DNA of 64,000 nucleotides from NCBI GenBank assembly GCA_944470555.2, contig OX104127.1:56390140-56454139 (forward strand), given 5' to 3'. The DNA comes from Heterobilharzia americana (Eukaryota > Platyhelminthes > Trematoda > Strigeidida > Schistosomatidae). Positions 1 through 10,439 of this stretch are shown one piece after another (positions within the stretch are counted from its first letter, which is position 1; each line of letters begins with the position of its first letter). The notes beneath the pieces were generated by a model. It did no database searches. It saw nothing but the letters and a program-made list of their open reading frames with translations, and was not told the origin of the DNA. Both the position numbers and the translations under genes were made by a program.

Positions 1-232
1 GAGAGATTGATCACTGAATCTTTGTTCATAGAATCAACAGCACCCAACACATGTGGAACAGAAACGAGTCAACACCTATACCAAAGATATGGAAGTAGTA
101 TGATTACACTGATATGATAATGAGTAATGATAATTTATGCTGGGAGCATCATCAAGTAAGTAAATAATACTAGATCACTACTATGTGTTATACATCAAAT
201 AAACAAGTCTAATATGGAACAAGTTTACCTAG
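1..232 (+). mobile_element. Penelope-like element A, 3' end only
   Basis: This stretch is the 3' end of a PLE. It matches, base for base over most of its length, the non-coding tails of two longer copies: 35713-35985 (+) and the reverse complement of 30556-30775. The window edge cuts the element, so its coding part (RT and GIY-YIG) should lie to the left, outside the window. Shared landmarks are GAGAGATTGATCACTGAATC at the start and CATCAAATAAACAAGTCTAA near the end. It has no ORF of its own. Confidence 0.8.
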
Positions 233-520
233 TTTTGTATTACTTACCTAAGGTTTTCTGTCTCCGTTACCATCCAAATTAAGCGCATACGTGAGTTCTC
301 AATTGCTAAAGGTATTTTCAACGTCAAATTTATAAAATGTAATCCTAGGCGTTTAAAAAAATCTGTTAGTTAGCCTACGAACTTGCAGGTCACACAAGAA
401 AACAAAATTTAGAAAATAAACCTGTTTATCCCAACCATATTCTTAAGCTATTCATACATAATACATATACCTGTGTGACATTCTGAGATGAGTAGGCGAT
501 ATATAGGTTCCATCCAATAT
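233..520. other. AT-rich spacer, nothing recognised
   Basis: Lies between the PLE tail and the first RTE fragment. I see no ORF with a familiar product, no tRNA-like box and no repeat that recurs elsewhere in the window. Confidence 0.5.
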
Positions 521-1122
521 TAATATTATTATTATTTGTCCCTTGGGTTCCTAGTGGAACATACGGCTTCAGTAGCACTTTTCCATTCCACTCTCTTCTC
601 TGCAATCTTTCGAACCTGGCTCCACCAATGCCCACATGCTCTCATTTCCTCCTTGCACGATCTCCTCCACGTCACCCTCGCCTCCGACGCCCAAATCGTC
701 GCTTACAATCTGGTCCCACTCGAGGGCCTGACGCGTGATATCGCCAATCGGTCTTCTCATTGTATGCCCAAACCAATCTATCTCCACCTTTTTCTACATA
801 TTTGTTGGGTGATAGGTTCTTGCTTCGTCGGTTCGTTCCCAGAGTTCCTTCTTGCCTATTATTTCTGGCCATCTGAGCTTCAGTGACGAGTGAATGTAGG
901 CAGTTGTTGATGAATATCTGTAGTTTGTTGGAAATCCCTTTCGTGAAATGCCAACTCTTTCAGTCATCACACAGAAGCACTGACTTACATGGCTGACATT
1001 ATTAGTGTTGAAAATCCGGATGCTGTTCATGCTTTATGCTGAGTGCAGAAGATCTCCACACTGGTTTCAGGTTAATGAACGCCTGTCTTGCCTTTTCAAT
1101 CCTGACTTTGACGCCCTTCTAA
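521..1122 (-). mobile_element. RTE-clade (SR2-like) retrotransposon, 3' fragment (copy R1)
   Basis: Reverse-strand copy of an RTE-type LINE, truncated at its 5' side. On the minus strand it encodes the C-terminal part of the RT polyprotein, with fragments such as RRPIGDITRQALEW and KIRIFNTN that also occur in other copies here. The element ends in an (ATT)n run at 521-535 (AAT on the coding strand), the short tandem tail typical of RTE elements. Stops and frameshifts break the frame. An Sm-alpha fragment abuts its 5' side. Plus-strand ORFs over this region are antisense shadows. Confidence 0.85.
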
Positions 1123-1124
1123 CA

Positions 1125-1310
1125 GAGACCAATCAATTCGGTCCATGTAGAGATGAAATAACACAAGCAACAATCTTTAAACTATACTCATGACACAGGA
1201 AATGGCTGTTGTGACAGAGTGGCTTGATGGACAACGCAGGTACATTCAAGTGATGAGTCACAAGTAGAAGAAAACGCGTCTCCTGGATGAAACAGTTAGT
1301 CACACACCAT
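1125..1310 (+). mobile_element. Sm-alpha-like short repeat with hammerhead remnant
   Basis: Diverged copy of the tRNA-like, hammerhead-carrying repeat family seen better at 61432-62019. It begins with the family landmark AATCAATTCGGTCC and keeps a ribozyme-like segment at 1237-1290: a GTGATGAGTC core followed by GAAAACG and TCCTGGAT. The first core base (C3 in hammerhead numbering) is changed and the stems are weakened, so activity is unlikely. Confidence 0.55.
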
Positions 1311-1577
1311 CAGTCCTCAAACACTGGTTATTCCTTAGAAAGCAGACAACTTCATACCGTCTAGTCCTGATTGCTTAACGATTTCTAGAGATAAGTTTGC
1401 AAAATGACTGCCAGGTTAGGATACTCGACATGGCAATCCACTCTTATTTTTATTAAGCGGTTGGAGACAATCTTCAGAAAGCTCTGCTCGATGCAAGTAA
1501 CATGTTTGTTGGCAGGCACTCTTCAACTGGACCTATTTACAGTCTCAAGGGAACTAATATACCATACTACACGGTAT
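1311..1577. other. Spacer between repeats, nothing recognised
   Basis: Short unique-looking sequence between an Sm-alpha fragment and the second RTE fragment. An open frame crosses it and runs on into antisense RTE sequence. I see no supported product. Confidence 0.4.
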
Positions 1578-2273
1578 CATTATTATTATTATTATTATTT
1601 GTACTTTGGGTTCCTAGTGGAACATATAGCTTCAATAGCACGTCTCCATTTCACTCTCTTCTCTGCAGTCTTTTCAACCTGGCTCCAACACTCTCCACAA
1701 GCTCTCATTTCCTCCGCACACTATCTCCCACTTGTCACCCTCGTCTCAGACGTCCAACTCGTCCTGACGCGTGATGTCCCTAAATTATCTCAGTGTATGT
1801 CTAGTGCAATCCATCTACACTTCCTTCTGCATATTTCTGGTCGATAGGTTCTTGATTGGTTCATTGCCAGCCAGGCAGAGTTCCTTATTCTTATCATCCT
1901 GGTCATCTGATCTCCATCTTCAGTATCAAGTGAGCGTAGACAGCAGTTGTTGATGAATGTTTGTAGTCTGTTGAAAGTGCTTTCCGTAACGCTCTGAGTC
2001 TGTCAACCATCACATAGAAGCACTGACTAACTTGACTGAATTAGTGCTGAAAATCCGGATCTTGTTTACGCTTTATACTGAGTGCAGTGCAATGCAATAG
2101 ATCTCCACACTGATTTCAGGTTAATGAAGACCTATCTTGCTTTTCCGATCCTGACTTTGACAACCTCATCTGTGTCGCTGACTGTAGTTGAAACGATGTT
2201 GCCTAGGTAGGTAGATAGGTGAAAGCGACAACTTCCTTTAAATTTCTGTCGTTAATATTGACTAGTGCTTATT
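1578..2273 (-). mobile_element. RTE-clade retrotransposon, 3' fragment (copy R2)
   Basis: Second reverse-strand RTE tail, starting at an (ATT)n run (1578-1600) and ending, 5'-truncated, near the segment that encodes the INGRNLKE region in better copies. It has the same landmark order as R1: tail, CSTRNP-like end, RRP-IGDI segment, KIRIFNTN segment. It is interrupted by many small indels and has no intact frame. Confidence 0.85.
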
Positions 2274-3015
2274 GTATACTATACTATGCTACTGTATTAT
2301 CATCATAGATATTTCCACTGAGTTATGTAAGCAACAATTGACCTCCTGTTCGACTAGATTAAAGTAGTATAAAGTAAATTTTTCACATTTTTTACCATAT
2401 GAATTATATTTCTGAAAAATGGTAATTTTCTATTCATATACTACACGTACAATATAAATTAGTAGTCATTTGATATTTGTCTAGACTGAGAATGAAATAT
2501 GTTTAGGGAAATATTTATCGAAATGTATTATATTCAATGTCCAATTGTTCAATTGTAGGGAAAAGTATCTTCAATAAAGGATGTATTTGTAGACTTCTTA
2601 AATAATTACTCGACAAGAAAAGTAGAACTACACATTTTATAAATAGTTTCAAATAATATTTATCCCCTTTTTATTCATTAACTTTCATTTACAGATATAT
2701 ATATAGACAGAAGTAGTTAATTACTGAATAGTTGATGGATGGAAACATCTAAGGGATACATTCCTCATACATTGATGATAGTTACTTTCTGTTCATTCCA
2801 TCAAAAAATAAAATACATTTCTTGAAAAAATATCTTTAATTAATCTAATCATTATCATTACGTTTTACTTTGTACATTTACGTAAAGAGGAATAAAACAA
2901 AGAATGTAGAGAGAGAGAGAGAGTGGGATGATTGGAATTTTAAGACATGTGTCATAGATATTCATTTCTATTCATTGTCTAATAGAACATCATAATAACA
3001 ACAATATGTATAGTA
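2274..3015. other. AT-rich non-coding stretch with small (GA)n run
   Basis: No gene or recurring repeat recognised. The only notable item is a short GA microsatellite at about 2909-2922. Base composition is strongly AT. Confidence 0.5.
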
Positions 3016-3362
3016 ATGATGGGTAGTGGCTAACAGTGGAATCCAGGATGTGTATACACAATTGAAACACAGACAATATCGAGGCATCCACACAGGAGAC
3101 TGATCAATTCGGTCCAATCAATAACGGTATAATACAAGCAGTAACATTAAACCTATACCCATCAAACAAGAAGTGGCTATCGTGGCTCGATGATGTAGTG
3201 GATAACGCTCTCGCTTTTGAAGCGATCGTTCCTGAGTCCTACTTCCATTGAGAACAACATCACTCACTGGGAGGCAGCAGGTGTATCCAGCTGACTAGTG
3301 AGTTCGAAATAAGATAAAATGTGCATCGTGGATTCCACTGCTAGCTACTGCACATCAGTACT
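3016..3362 (+). mobile_element. Sm-alpha-like repeat with inverted ends and decayed hammerhead
   Basis: A near-complete copy. Its left edge (about 3030-3058) is the reverse complement of the family's own 3' end (GTGGAATCCAGGATG). This is followed by the body: the GATCAATTCGGTCCAATCAA segment, then a tRNA-like part with A-box-like GATGTAGTGGATAACGC and B-box-like GAGTCCTACTTCC, then the hammerhead segment at 3281-3340. The core reads CTGACTAGTGAG, longer than the canonical CTGANGAG, and the GACGAAA strand has become GATAAAA. It is therefore probably inactive. RNA polymerase III transcription from the tRNA-like boxes is the expected mode for this family. Confidence 0.75.
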
Positions 3363-4237
3363 GTTTTTCTAATTATCATAATTATCGTATCTTTTTTCAA
3401 AGTCCTGTACTTTGCCATTAAGATGTCTATTCGAAATGAAAATCCACTAAGGAACATTGTTCATATTCGTGCAGTATGCAGTAAGCTACATGGATTTTGT
3501 TAAGCTTACTTTCTGACTGTACAAACTTTAGTAGGTAGAATTGTGTTTGAAGCTACGACGCGTCGGTTGAAAGTCAGTTTCTTAAAGTGATTAGCCTTAG
3601 TTTCACCTTGATAGGTAGAGAAATGAGTAGATTAGATTAGAATCCGGAAAACTGATTTGGCTCCTATTATATTGTCAGCAAAGTATAACATCGAGTAGTG
3701 TACCCATAATTATACTTTCTGTAAGGAATCGATCATGTCAGCTGCAGCCAAAACTTGACTTCGCATATTTATTTCGGTGAACAACCTTTAAAGAATATAG
3801 TGATATCAGAAAAGTTGGCTTCAGCTGTATTTGGTGTGTCATTTTGTAGTACAAATAGCCGAGTAACGAAATATTTAGACGGATTCATGAAGTTATGATG
3901 TCTGAAAAACAATGAGCGATAAATTTGAAATATCCTGCAGATATTAATCTGTGTGTAATTTGTGTGCGCACACTGAGTATCATAGCTGTAGAAGAAATGA
4001 GATCTGTATGCAGTTTCCACTTACCACTACGGTGGGAAGAAGAAGTAAAGTTTCGATCCAGAACATTCGTCTCCTGAGCATAGATTTGTATTTAATATTG
4101 GGAACTGACCATCAGGTATACCTGAACCTAGATTTTGTGTTCTCTAGCATATATCAGTCAGGCCTATTTGGAGCTATGAATGAGGTAATTGGTGTTCACG
4201 ACACTCAGACTTGTAATCAGACACTTAACCAATGAGC
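3363..4237. other. Spacer with no firm gene
   Basis: Unique-looking AT-rich DNA. It contains one weak exon candidate on the minus strand (3769-3901, listed separately) and, at 4170-4237, a degenerate stretch that resembles the tRNA-like repeat also seen at 56690-56815. Nothing else recognised. Confidence 0.4.
3769..3901 (-). CDS. Candidate terminal exon, unknown protein (weak)
   Basis: On the minus strand a good acceptor (CTCATTGTTTTTCAG) precedes an open stretch ending in TAA at 3769-3771, and an AATAAA overlaps the stop. The reading frame would give about 43 residues including HHNFMNPSKYF and a stretch FSDITIFFKG. I recognise no domain. The open frame also continues upstream of the acceptor, so the exon edge is a guess. 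Chance splice-like sites are common in DNA this AT-rich. No neighbouring exon was identified. Confidence 0.2.
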
Positions 4238-5160
4238 TACTGAGGCCACAAGTGGTACCCTGTGGGACTAAATTATGTACAAGAATCATTCAACGATGTA
4301 GATGTCTAGTCTTAAGTGCTTAGCAGTGGTCAAAATCTATCGACTAAGTTTTGTATTTTCGGCACTAGACAAAGTGATGAGAGACTTCGATGCATTGTGT
4401 TTCGGTTTTACATGATCGGAGTCAGTCAGTCCAGTTCAGAATGATTATTAAGCAGCAACTTTCACAAATTTACTGTGAATTCAAGCCAAATGAAGGCATT
4501 CATCAAGACTTCAATCAGTTTATTTAACAAGCAGATGAATTTCCAGCCCACAGTCCTATTTTATTGGATACTAATGTAGGTAAATCAGAAACCAATTGTG
4601 AATGGCGAATAATTCCCACTGATTTTGAGTATGAGTTATATCACTCTATCTCCAAGTGGAGTAACGATAAGGAACCCCGTAGTATCCACTTCAAAACAGT
4701 TTTAATGACATAACGCTGTTAACGCTTAGTTAAATTTAGAAGTAGTATTCATCATGGACTGATATCAGTTGGGAAACCATTGAAAATCTGGGAGCACTGG
4801 ACAGCTGTTTCGTCTCAGTATGGGACTTCTCAGCAGTATGCACCCACAACCCGGCTAGGGATCGAAGTCAGGACCTTCAGGTTTAACGGCGAACGCGTTA
4901 ACCATTCAGCTACTGGGTCGGTTTCCAGTGGTTTACGATTTTCAACTTCTCTCAGTTCACAACATAGCGCGACTATCACCCAAGGTCTTCAGTTAGTATC
5001 GCTTCACTTCTGACTGATTGACCCCACAGGTCACGGTTTCTCATTAGAGCTTCGTGATATACATTTGGAAGCAAGTCACTAATGTGCATTATGCAGTAGT
5101 GTATTTTTGAGATGAATGGGGATTTTAATTTGGAAGTAGTTTTCATCAAGGACAACCTCG
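4238..5160 (+). repeat. 0.9-kb interspersed repeat, copy 1 (contains a tRNA-like unit)
   Basis: Almost identical, in the same orientation, to 40689-41590, with only scattered single-base changes. It has two parts: about 500 bp of unique-looking sequence starting at TGAGGCCACAAGTGGTACC, then a tRNA-like repeat (about 4742-5000, reverse orientation) whose complement has A-box and B-box features. The block ends at GAGATGAATGGGGATTTT and a second start of the tRNA-like repeat, where it is cut by the RTE 5' region. It has no conserved ORF, so it is a non-autonomous repeat or an old segmental duplication. Confidence 0.8.
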
Positions 5161-6465
5161 CCTGGTTAACTAGTTCACTAGTAACTAGCCGGTCCTAACC
5201 CCGGGTAAACAGGGAAGGTTGGGCATAGGGCTAGCAACTATACCTCGGAAAACAATTCCAACCGCTAAGGAAAACTCAAAGCACAAACAAAATATAAAAA
5301 ATAATAACAAAATTATTCCTTGCTAGAATCAGAGAGGCAAAATGACGCCAGTTGGTAAAAGCCTTCGGGAAGCCAATTGGTCGATGTGTCTTCTCTCTCC
5401 GGATGAAAACGAAAGTGAACTTGGGGGCTTGGAATGTCCGCACGATGCATGAACTCAGCAAGGCTGTCCAGATTGCAAACGAGATGAAGAGGTATCAGAC
5501 TGAAGTGCTTGGAATTTGCGAAAGCAGATGGAATGGGAGTGAACTCTCCAAACTGTCAACTGGAGAGGAGTCGATAATCTACTCCGATATTGTCACCTAG
5601 ACGACAACCACGAGCACACTGAGTTATGGATTGGCTACCATAATGTCCCCAACAGCATCAAAGGCCCTCATACAGTGGGAACCAATATCCTCCTGCAGGA
5701 TCATGACAGCAAGAAGGATTCAACTCAAAAGGAAGGAAGGAAGGTCACAATCATACAATGATATGCTACGCTGTGCACCTACAAATAATGTGGATGAAGA
5801 GAAGAAGGAGGGATTCTACAGACAAATTCAGTCAACACTGGACAATACTCCAGTCCAGATGGCGACATCAAAATTCCAATGGGCGACATGAATGCCAAAC
5901 TGGGAGGAGACAACACAGGAAGAGAACTAACCATGGGTGGAGAAGCGCTCGGTGAGGTGATGAACGAGAATGGAGAATTGTTTGCAGAATTCTGTGCGTT
6001 CAACGATTTGATGACTGGAGGTAGTGTGTACAAGCACAAGGATATCCACAAAGCGAGTGACATGAATTTCACCAGACACCAGGACACACTAAAAATCAGA
6101 TCAACTTTATCTCAATGTGAAGAAAGTGGAGACGCAGCCTACTGGACACAAGGTGAAGAAGAGGAGCAGATGTAGGCACAGACCACTCACTATCTAGTGC
6201 AAGGAACCTTCCAAATGCCTTCAAGGAAGTTGGTGATAGACCGCAGTTCGATTTCAACACCCAAAACACCAAGTGAAGCACGATACTACAAAGAACCTTT
6301 GATAAGTGATGGCAAAACGCATGAGAGACACTAAGATTTCTTCTCAATACGTTCAGAAGACCCTGCCTGTGTCTTGTCAGTGTCTTCACCTAGCAGGACA
6401 ATATAGTCTGCACACTTCAAGTCCAGCAGATGACCTTCAAGGAGTAGATCAAGCCCTATGAAGTC
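5161..6465 (+). mobile_element. RTE-clade retrotransposon, 5' part: leader and AP endonuclease domain
   Basis: Holds the 5' leader and the endonuclease domain of an RTE-type element. The leader includes the GGTTGGGCATAGGGCTAGCA segment typical of these LINEs. The protein part begins near 5403 with KVNLGAWNVRTMHELSKA, then EVLGICESRWNG (catalytic glutamate region), later MGDMNAKLGGDN (the GDxNA motif), and near 6180 TDHSL (the S/T-D-H motif). This order is that of apurinic-type endonucleases, which nick target DNA for target-primed reverse transcription. Several frameshifts and stops (one after VT near 5600) break it. The RT half is missing; it is seen in other copies (19858-21770, 34020-34885). 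Confidence 0.85.
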
Positions 6466-6810
6466 AGAAATATTGAAGATAAAACACTAGTAAATCTTAA
6501 CTAAAATAAAAGATAATGAATCTTTAGGTAATTTTTAGGCATTTACATGAGTTCATATGCTAACAGACGTCGAACTGTCCAATCCAGTATAACAACACGT
6601 TTTCATAGCTATCAATAAACAGAAAGTTAGTCTGTCAAATCCTGGCCGCTATCTCAGATAGTCAAATGATAATCCCTATGATGCTCCTCCTCTCTACCTC
6701 CGTTACACTTGAATTGGGATGCGAAATCCTGACTAGGCAACCAGTGAGAATAAGACCAAGCGGTAGTAACGTTTTACGAATTCACATGGTAGTCGGCCTA
6801 AACCCTTGGT
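6466..6810. other. Spacer ending in a target-site duplicate
   Basis: No gene seen. The last 11 bases (6800-6810, AAACCCTTGGT) are repeated at 8197-8207 on the other side of RTE copy R3, so they are probably one half of its target-site duplication. Confidence 0.55.
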
Positions 6811-8196
6811 TATTTTATTATTATTATTACTACTATTATTTGTCCCTTGGGTACCTAGTGGAACATACGGCTTCACTAGCACGCCTTCATTTCACTCTCT
6901 TCTCTGCAGCCTTTTGAACCTCGCTCCACGACTGCCCACAAGCTTTCATTTCTTCCTCCCATGATCTCCTCCATGTCACCCTCAGCTCAGATGCCCAACT
7001 GGTTGTTTCCCCTCTAAATTCCACTGAAGGGCCTTGCCTAGATTGACGCATGATATCCCCAGTCCACCTTCTCAGTGTATGCCCAATCCACCTCCAATCT
7101 CTTCTTCTGCATATTTTGTTAGGCCATAGGTTCTTGCTTCGTTGGTTCGTTGCCAGACAGCCAGAGTTCCTCCTTGCTCATTCTTCGCATTCTGGTCATC
7201 TGATCTCCATCTTCAGTATCGAGTGAGAGTTGGCGGCAGCTGTGGATGAATGTCACCAGTCTGTTGGAAATGCTTTCCATAACGCTCCAAGTCTCTCAGC
7301 CATCACAGAGAAGCACTAACTTACTTGACTGAATTAGTGTTGAAAATCCGGATGTCGTTCATGCTTTATGCTGGGTGCAGTGCAATAGATTTCCACACTG
7401 GTTATTTCAGATTAGTGAAGACCTATCTTGCTTTCCCGATCCTGGCTTTGACATCCTCATATATGCCCGTGCCGCCTGCAGTTGAGACGATGCTGACTAG
7501 GTATGTAGGTAAATGAAAGAGACTACTTCCCTTAAATTTCTTCCATCGATGGTGATTGGTGCTTGTTGTTGGTGGTGTTGGTGGTGGTGTTGATTGGGTA
7601 TCTTCATCACCTCTGTCTTCTCTACGTTCACTTGAAGTCCCGCCTTCCTTGGCTGCCTCACCTCTTCTGCCAACTTGTTAGTTTTCGCCTGTAGATATTC
7701 GAGTTTGTGCAACATTAAACACAAATCATCGAAGAAATCTAAATGTTCCAGAGTCTCTTCATTGGTGCTCCTCTTCTCTCAGCTCCTCACGGTTTGTTGC
7801 ATGATCCAGTTAACTACAATCAGGAAGATCATTGTTATACTCCTGTCTTCACTTCAAAAGCATCACTGAGCTTCCCATTGTAAATCACTTCGCATGAAGC
7901 ATCATTTGGTATATAGCTGCTGTTGAATGAGGTTGATGAAGGTTTGTTGCACTAAAATCATAGTGTTGATGCAGTTTCCTATGTACTTCCTGGTAGACGC
8001 TGTCATAGGCCCTTTCGAAGTGGTTGAAGTCGAGGTAAAGTTCCAGTTGACTAACATTTTGTGCTCTGTTCTATGATGATGCGTAGCCTTTCAATTTGAT
8101 CCTTATATGATTTGTTCCGTTCTGAACCCAGTCAGCCTGTTATGGTAGTTATTTTGAATCCTGAGCATCTTTTAGTCTCTCTAGGATGATGAGGGA
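6811..8196 (-). mobile_element. RTE-clade retrotransposon, 5'-truncated copy R3 with 11-bp TSD
   Basis: Reverse-strand RTE copy covering the RT domain to the 3' tail. The tail is an imperfect (ATT)n at 6813-6840. On the minus strand the RT catalytic box reads LDFFDDLCLM (near 7730), then LQVNVEKTEVMKIPNQ and TIDGRNLREVVSF. At the 5' side are ERLKDAQDSK-like and FERAYDS-like segments, the latter being RT motif A. The insertion is flanked by AAACCCTTGGT on both sides, so this is one truncated insertion event. The frame is broken by stops and indels. The catalytic FxDD spacing is normal here, unlike in several other copies. Confidence 0.88.
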
Positions 8197-8224
8197 AAAC
8201 CCTTGGTAATTGAAGTGGAATAAT

Positions 8225-8305
8225 AATGTGGTCAGCACTCGGAGCTCATAGCTCAGTTGATAGAGCATCAGGCAGGAAACCCGATGCTTTGAGTCCCATT
8301 GCGAT
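8225..8305 (+). repeat. tRNA-like segment (probable SINE or tRNA pseudogene)
   Basis: Contains an A-box-like TAGCTCAGTTGATAGAGC and, about 30 bases on, a B-box-like GCTTTGAGTCCC. The D-arm and T-arm positions look right, but I could not close an acceptor stem and the T-loop deviates from TTCRANY. It is therefore better read as a tRNA-derived repeat or pseudogene than a working tRNA. Confidence 0.45.
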
Positions 8306-8490
8306 CTAATTTCTCATTTCAACTTCAATAATCACCCAATGAAGAAACTTATATATGTTAAGATTCATTGTTGACTTTAATAACACTAACATAGTCAAGG
8401 ATCAACCATCCTGTTAGTGTAATAAGCATCAACTACTACTCATTGTTGTTTCTATTCAAGTTTTAAACATTATCAGTCATCTTATTCTTT
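8306..8490. other. Sequence upstream of the cysteine-rich ORF
   Basis: Short AT-rich interval. It could hold promoter or intron sequence for the following gene, but I see no convincing TATA-type element or signal-peptide exon. Confidence 0.35.
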
Positions 8491-8757
8491 ATGCTAACTT
8501 CTATATATGTTTATTTTGAATTATTGTTTGTTTCTTTCTTCATTTTTCTAGTCACTGGCAATTTTATATGTACTGTACCAACAGCTAAAAAATGCTATGA
8601 ATTATGTCAACAATATGGTTGCAATGACTGGCCATTTCATATGCCAGTTTCATTAAAAAATGAAATCTCTAGAGATGGATATCGTTGTCGATGTTTAAAA
8701 GAATATAAAACATGTTTATATAATCCATTATCAAAGAAACAGTATACTTTCATGTAG
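8491..8757 (+). CDS. Small cysteine-rich, probably secreted protein (88 aa) or its last exon
   Basis: The open frame from the ATG at 8491 encodes 88 residues. Residues 1-23 form a hydrophobic leader (ELLFVSFFIFLVTG), which would suit a signal peptide. The mature part has seven cysteines spaced C-x7-C-x3-C-x4-C-x21-C-x1-C-x6-C and ends KKQYTFM. The C-x3-C plus C-x-C pair resembles the cystine-stabilised alpha-beta fold, but that is only a spacing argument. Alternatively the T-rich leader is an intron end: TTTCTTCATTTTTCTAG at 8535-8551 is an excellent acceptor, making 8552-8757 a terminal exon. AATAAA at 8844-8849, about 90 nt after the stop, supports a true 3' end. I do not recognise the family. 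It lies in a gap between RTE copies and is not itself part of a recognised repeat. Confidence 0.5.
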   Translation: MLTSIYVYFELLFVSFFIFLVTGNFICTVPTAKKCYELCQQYGCNDWPFHMPVSLKNEISRDGYRCRCLKEYKTCLYNPLSKKQYTFM

Positions 8758-8843
8758 GAGAACAACTTAAATGAATCGATCATAAACTTGAAAGTGGAAA
8801 TGAATGAAAAAGTATTTAATGAATTCATAACTATTTATTGATA

Positions 8844-8849
8844 AATAAA
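8844..8849 (+). terminator. Poly(A) signal AATAAA
   Basis: Canonical AATAAA about 90 nt downstream of the stop codon of the cysteine-rich ORF, in the expected position for 3' end formation of that transcript. Confidence 0.45.
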
Positions 8850-8961
8850 TGAAGCAGAATAGACAAAAGTGTATGTAATTGACATTTCAGTCATTATTAT
8901 ACTTTTAGTTAAAAACATTTTTAGTGAATTGTAAAATCATTTAACCGAACACTCAATTTAC

Positions 8962-8967
<6 letters not shown>

Positions 8968-8996
<29 letters not shown>
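8968..8996. repeat. (TA)n microsatellite
   Basis: About 14 TA units directly before the next RTE copy. Confidence 0.95.
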
Positions 8997-8998
<2 letters not shown>

Positions 8999-9004
8999 CT
9001 TAAC

Positions 9005-9945
9005 TGGGCCGAGGAAAAGATCTTAGAAGATTTGAATTTCGCCACCGATGAGGATTCCTACTAATGTCTTGTCACACAAACTCGAAGATCTACAGGTGAA
9101 AACTAACAAGTTGACAGAAAAGGAAGGGCAGCGATAACAGGACTTCAAGTTAATGTAGAGAAGACAGAGGTGATGAAGATACCCAACGAGCAACAGAATC
9201 ATCAACAAGCATCAATCACCATCAACGGGAGAAACTTAAAGGAAATAATCTCTTTCACTTACCTCGGCAGCATCGTTTCAACTACAGGCGGCGACACAGT
9301 CGCAGACGAGGATGTCAAAGCAGCCAGGATCGGAAAGACAGCAATACAGGTGTTCATCAACCTGAAACCAGTGTGGAGATCTACTCCACTCATCATAAAG
9401 CGTGAACAACATCCGGATTTTCAACACTAATTCAGTCCAGTAAGTCAGTGCTTCTATGTGGTGGTTGAGAGAGTTGGCGTGTCACAAAAAGCATTTTCAA
9501 CAAACTACAGACACGCATCCTCAACAGCTGCCTACGCTGAATCTATACTGAAGCTGAGATGGCTAGAATCATGAGAATAAGCAAGGGGGAACTCTGGCTG
9601 GCTGGCTGGCATTGAACCAACGAAGCAAGAATGTATCGCTCAGCAAATATGCGGAAGAAGAGAATGGAGATGGATTGACTGTTCATGCAATGAGAAGACC
9701 GATTGGGGACACCACGCTCCAGGCCAGGCACTCGAGTGGAACCCAGATGGGAAATGGCGAGTTGGGCGTCTGAGGCGAGGGTGATATTGAGGAGATGGTG
9801 TGAGGAAGAAATGAGAGCTTGTGGGCAGTCGTGGAGCTAGGTTGAAAAGATTGCAGAGAAGAGAGTGTAACGAAATCGTGCTACTGAAGCCGTATATTCC
9901 ACTTTGAACCCAAGGGACAAACTATATATAGTAATAATAATAACT
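9005..9945 (+). mobile_element. RTE-clade retrotransposon, 3' half (copy R4)
   Basis: Forward copy running from the RT catalytic box to the tail. It starts LEDLNFATDEDS, the altered box shared with R5-R7, followed by a shared frame disruption. It continues with GLQVNVEKTEVMKIPNEQQN, ASITINGRNLKEIISFTYLG, then the FQH/NTNSV segment and the RRKRRWRWIDC-like and RRPIGD-like end. The tail is short AAT repeats at 9929-9942. A CTGG tract of four units sits at 9593-9610, at the place where R6 has about 70. The 5' part is missing. Confidence 0.88.
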
Positions 9946-10439
9946 CAATTAAAACAATTCTAACTGATGGAAGTTCATACTACTACTTTGTTTCTTCTTT
10001 TCAATTTTATAAGATTATAGAATTGTGTTTGAGAATTTACTTTACTTGTAAGTGAGCTTTATTATTAAATTAATGAGGTAGAATGATTCACCATGTTATC
10101 ATGTTGCCAGTGTTCTAATTTACTTGTGCAACATGTTGAATATTGTGTTTGTCAAGTTGCATAATACAAAGTACCGGTTCTAGAAATCAAGGGATTCAGT
10201 GTTCACGGATGAAAATCATAAGTATCTTCTACCGTAATATCTTAGAGCTGAAAGTAACCTTTTTATCTAAAAAGTTATTATTACACAACTTGTAATGACG
10301 AAACTTTTAGCTTAGTTGTATATACAACTAGATAAGCAAAGTTAAGATAATTTAAAAATGACGCTACAGTACACCGAACATCAATATACTTAAAGAACAA
10401 CTTCGTTTCAAGTTAGTATTTGTCATGGATCGACACCAG
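9946..10439. other. AT-rich spacer, nothing recognised
   Basis: No ORF, repeat or splice-bounded exon stood out. Confidence 0.5.

Noticed and set aside
536..886. Plus-strand ORFs beginning SLGFLVEHTAS that recur at 1.6, 6.8, 29.4, 56.9 and 60.3 kb
   Set aside because: Antisense of the conserved RTE 3' end; conservation comes from the retrotransposon, not from a gene family.
8225..8305. tRNA gene
   Set aside because: A- and B-box-like parts are present, but no acceptor stem closes and the T-loop is off consensus. The other tRNA-like units in the window carry shared tails and are repeats.
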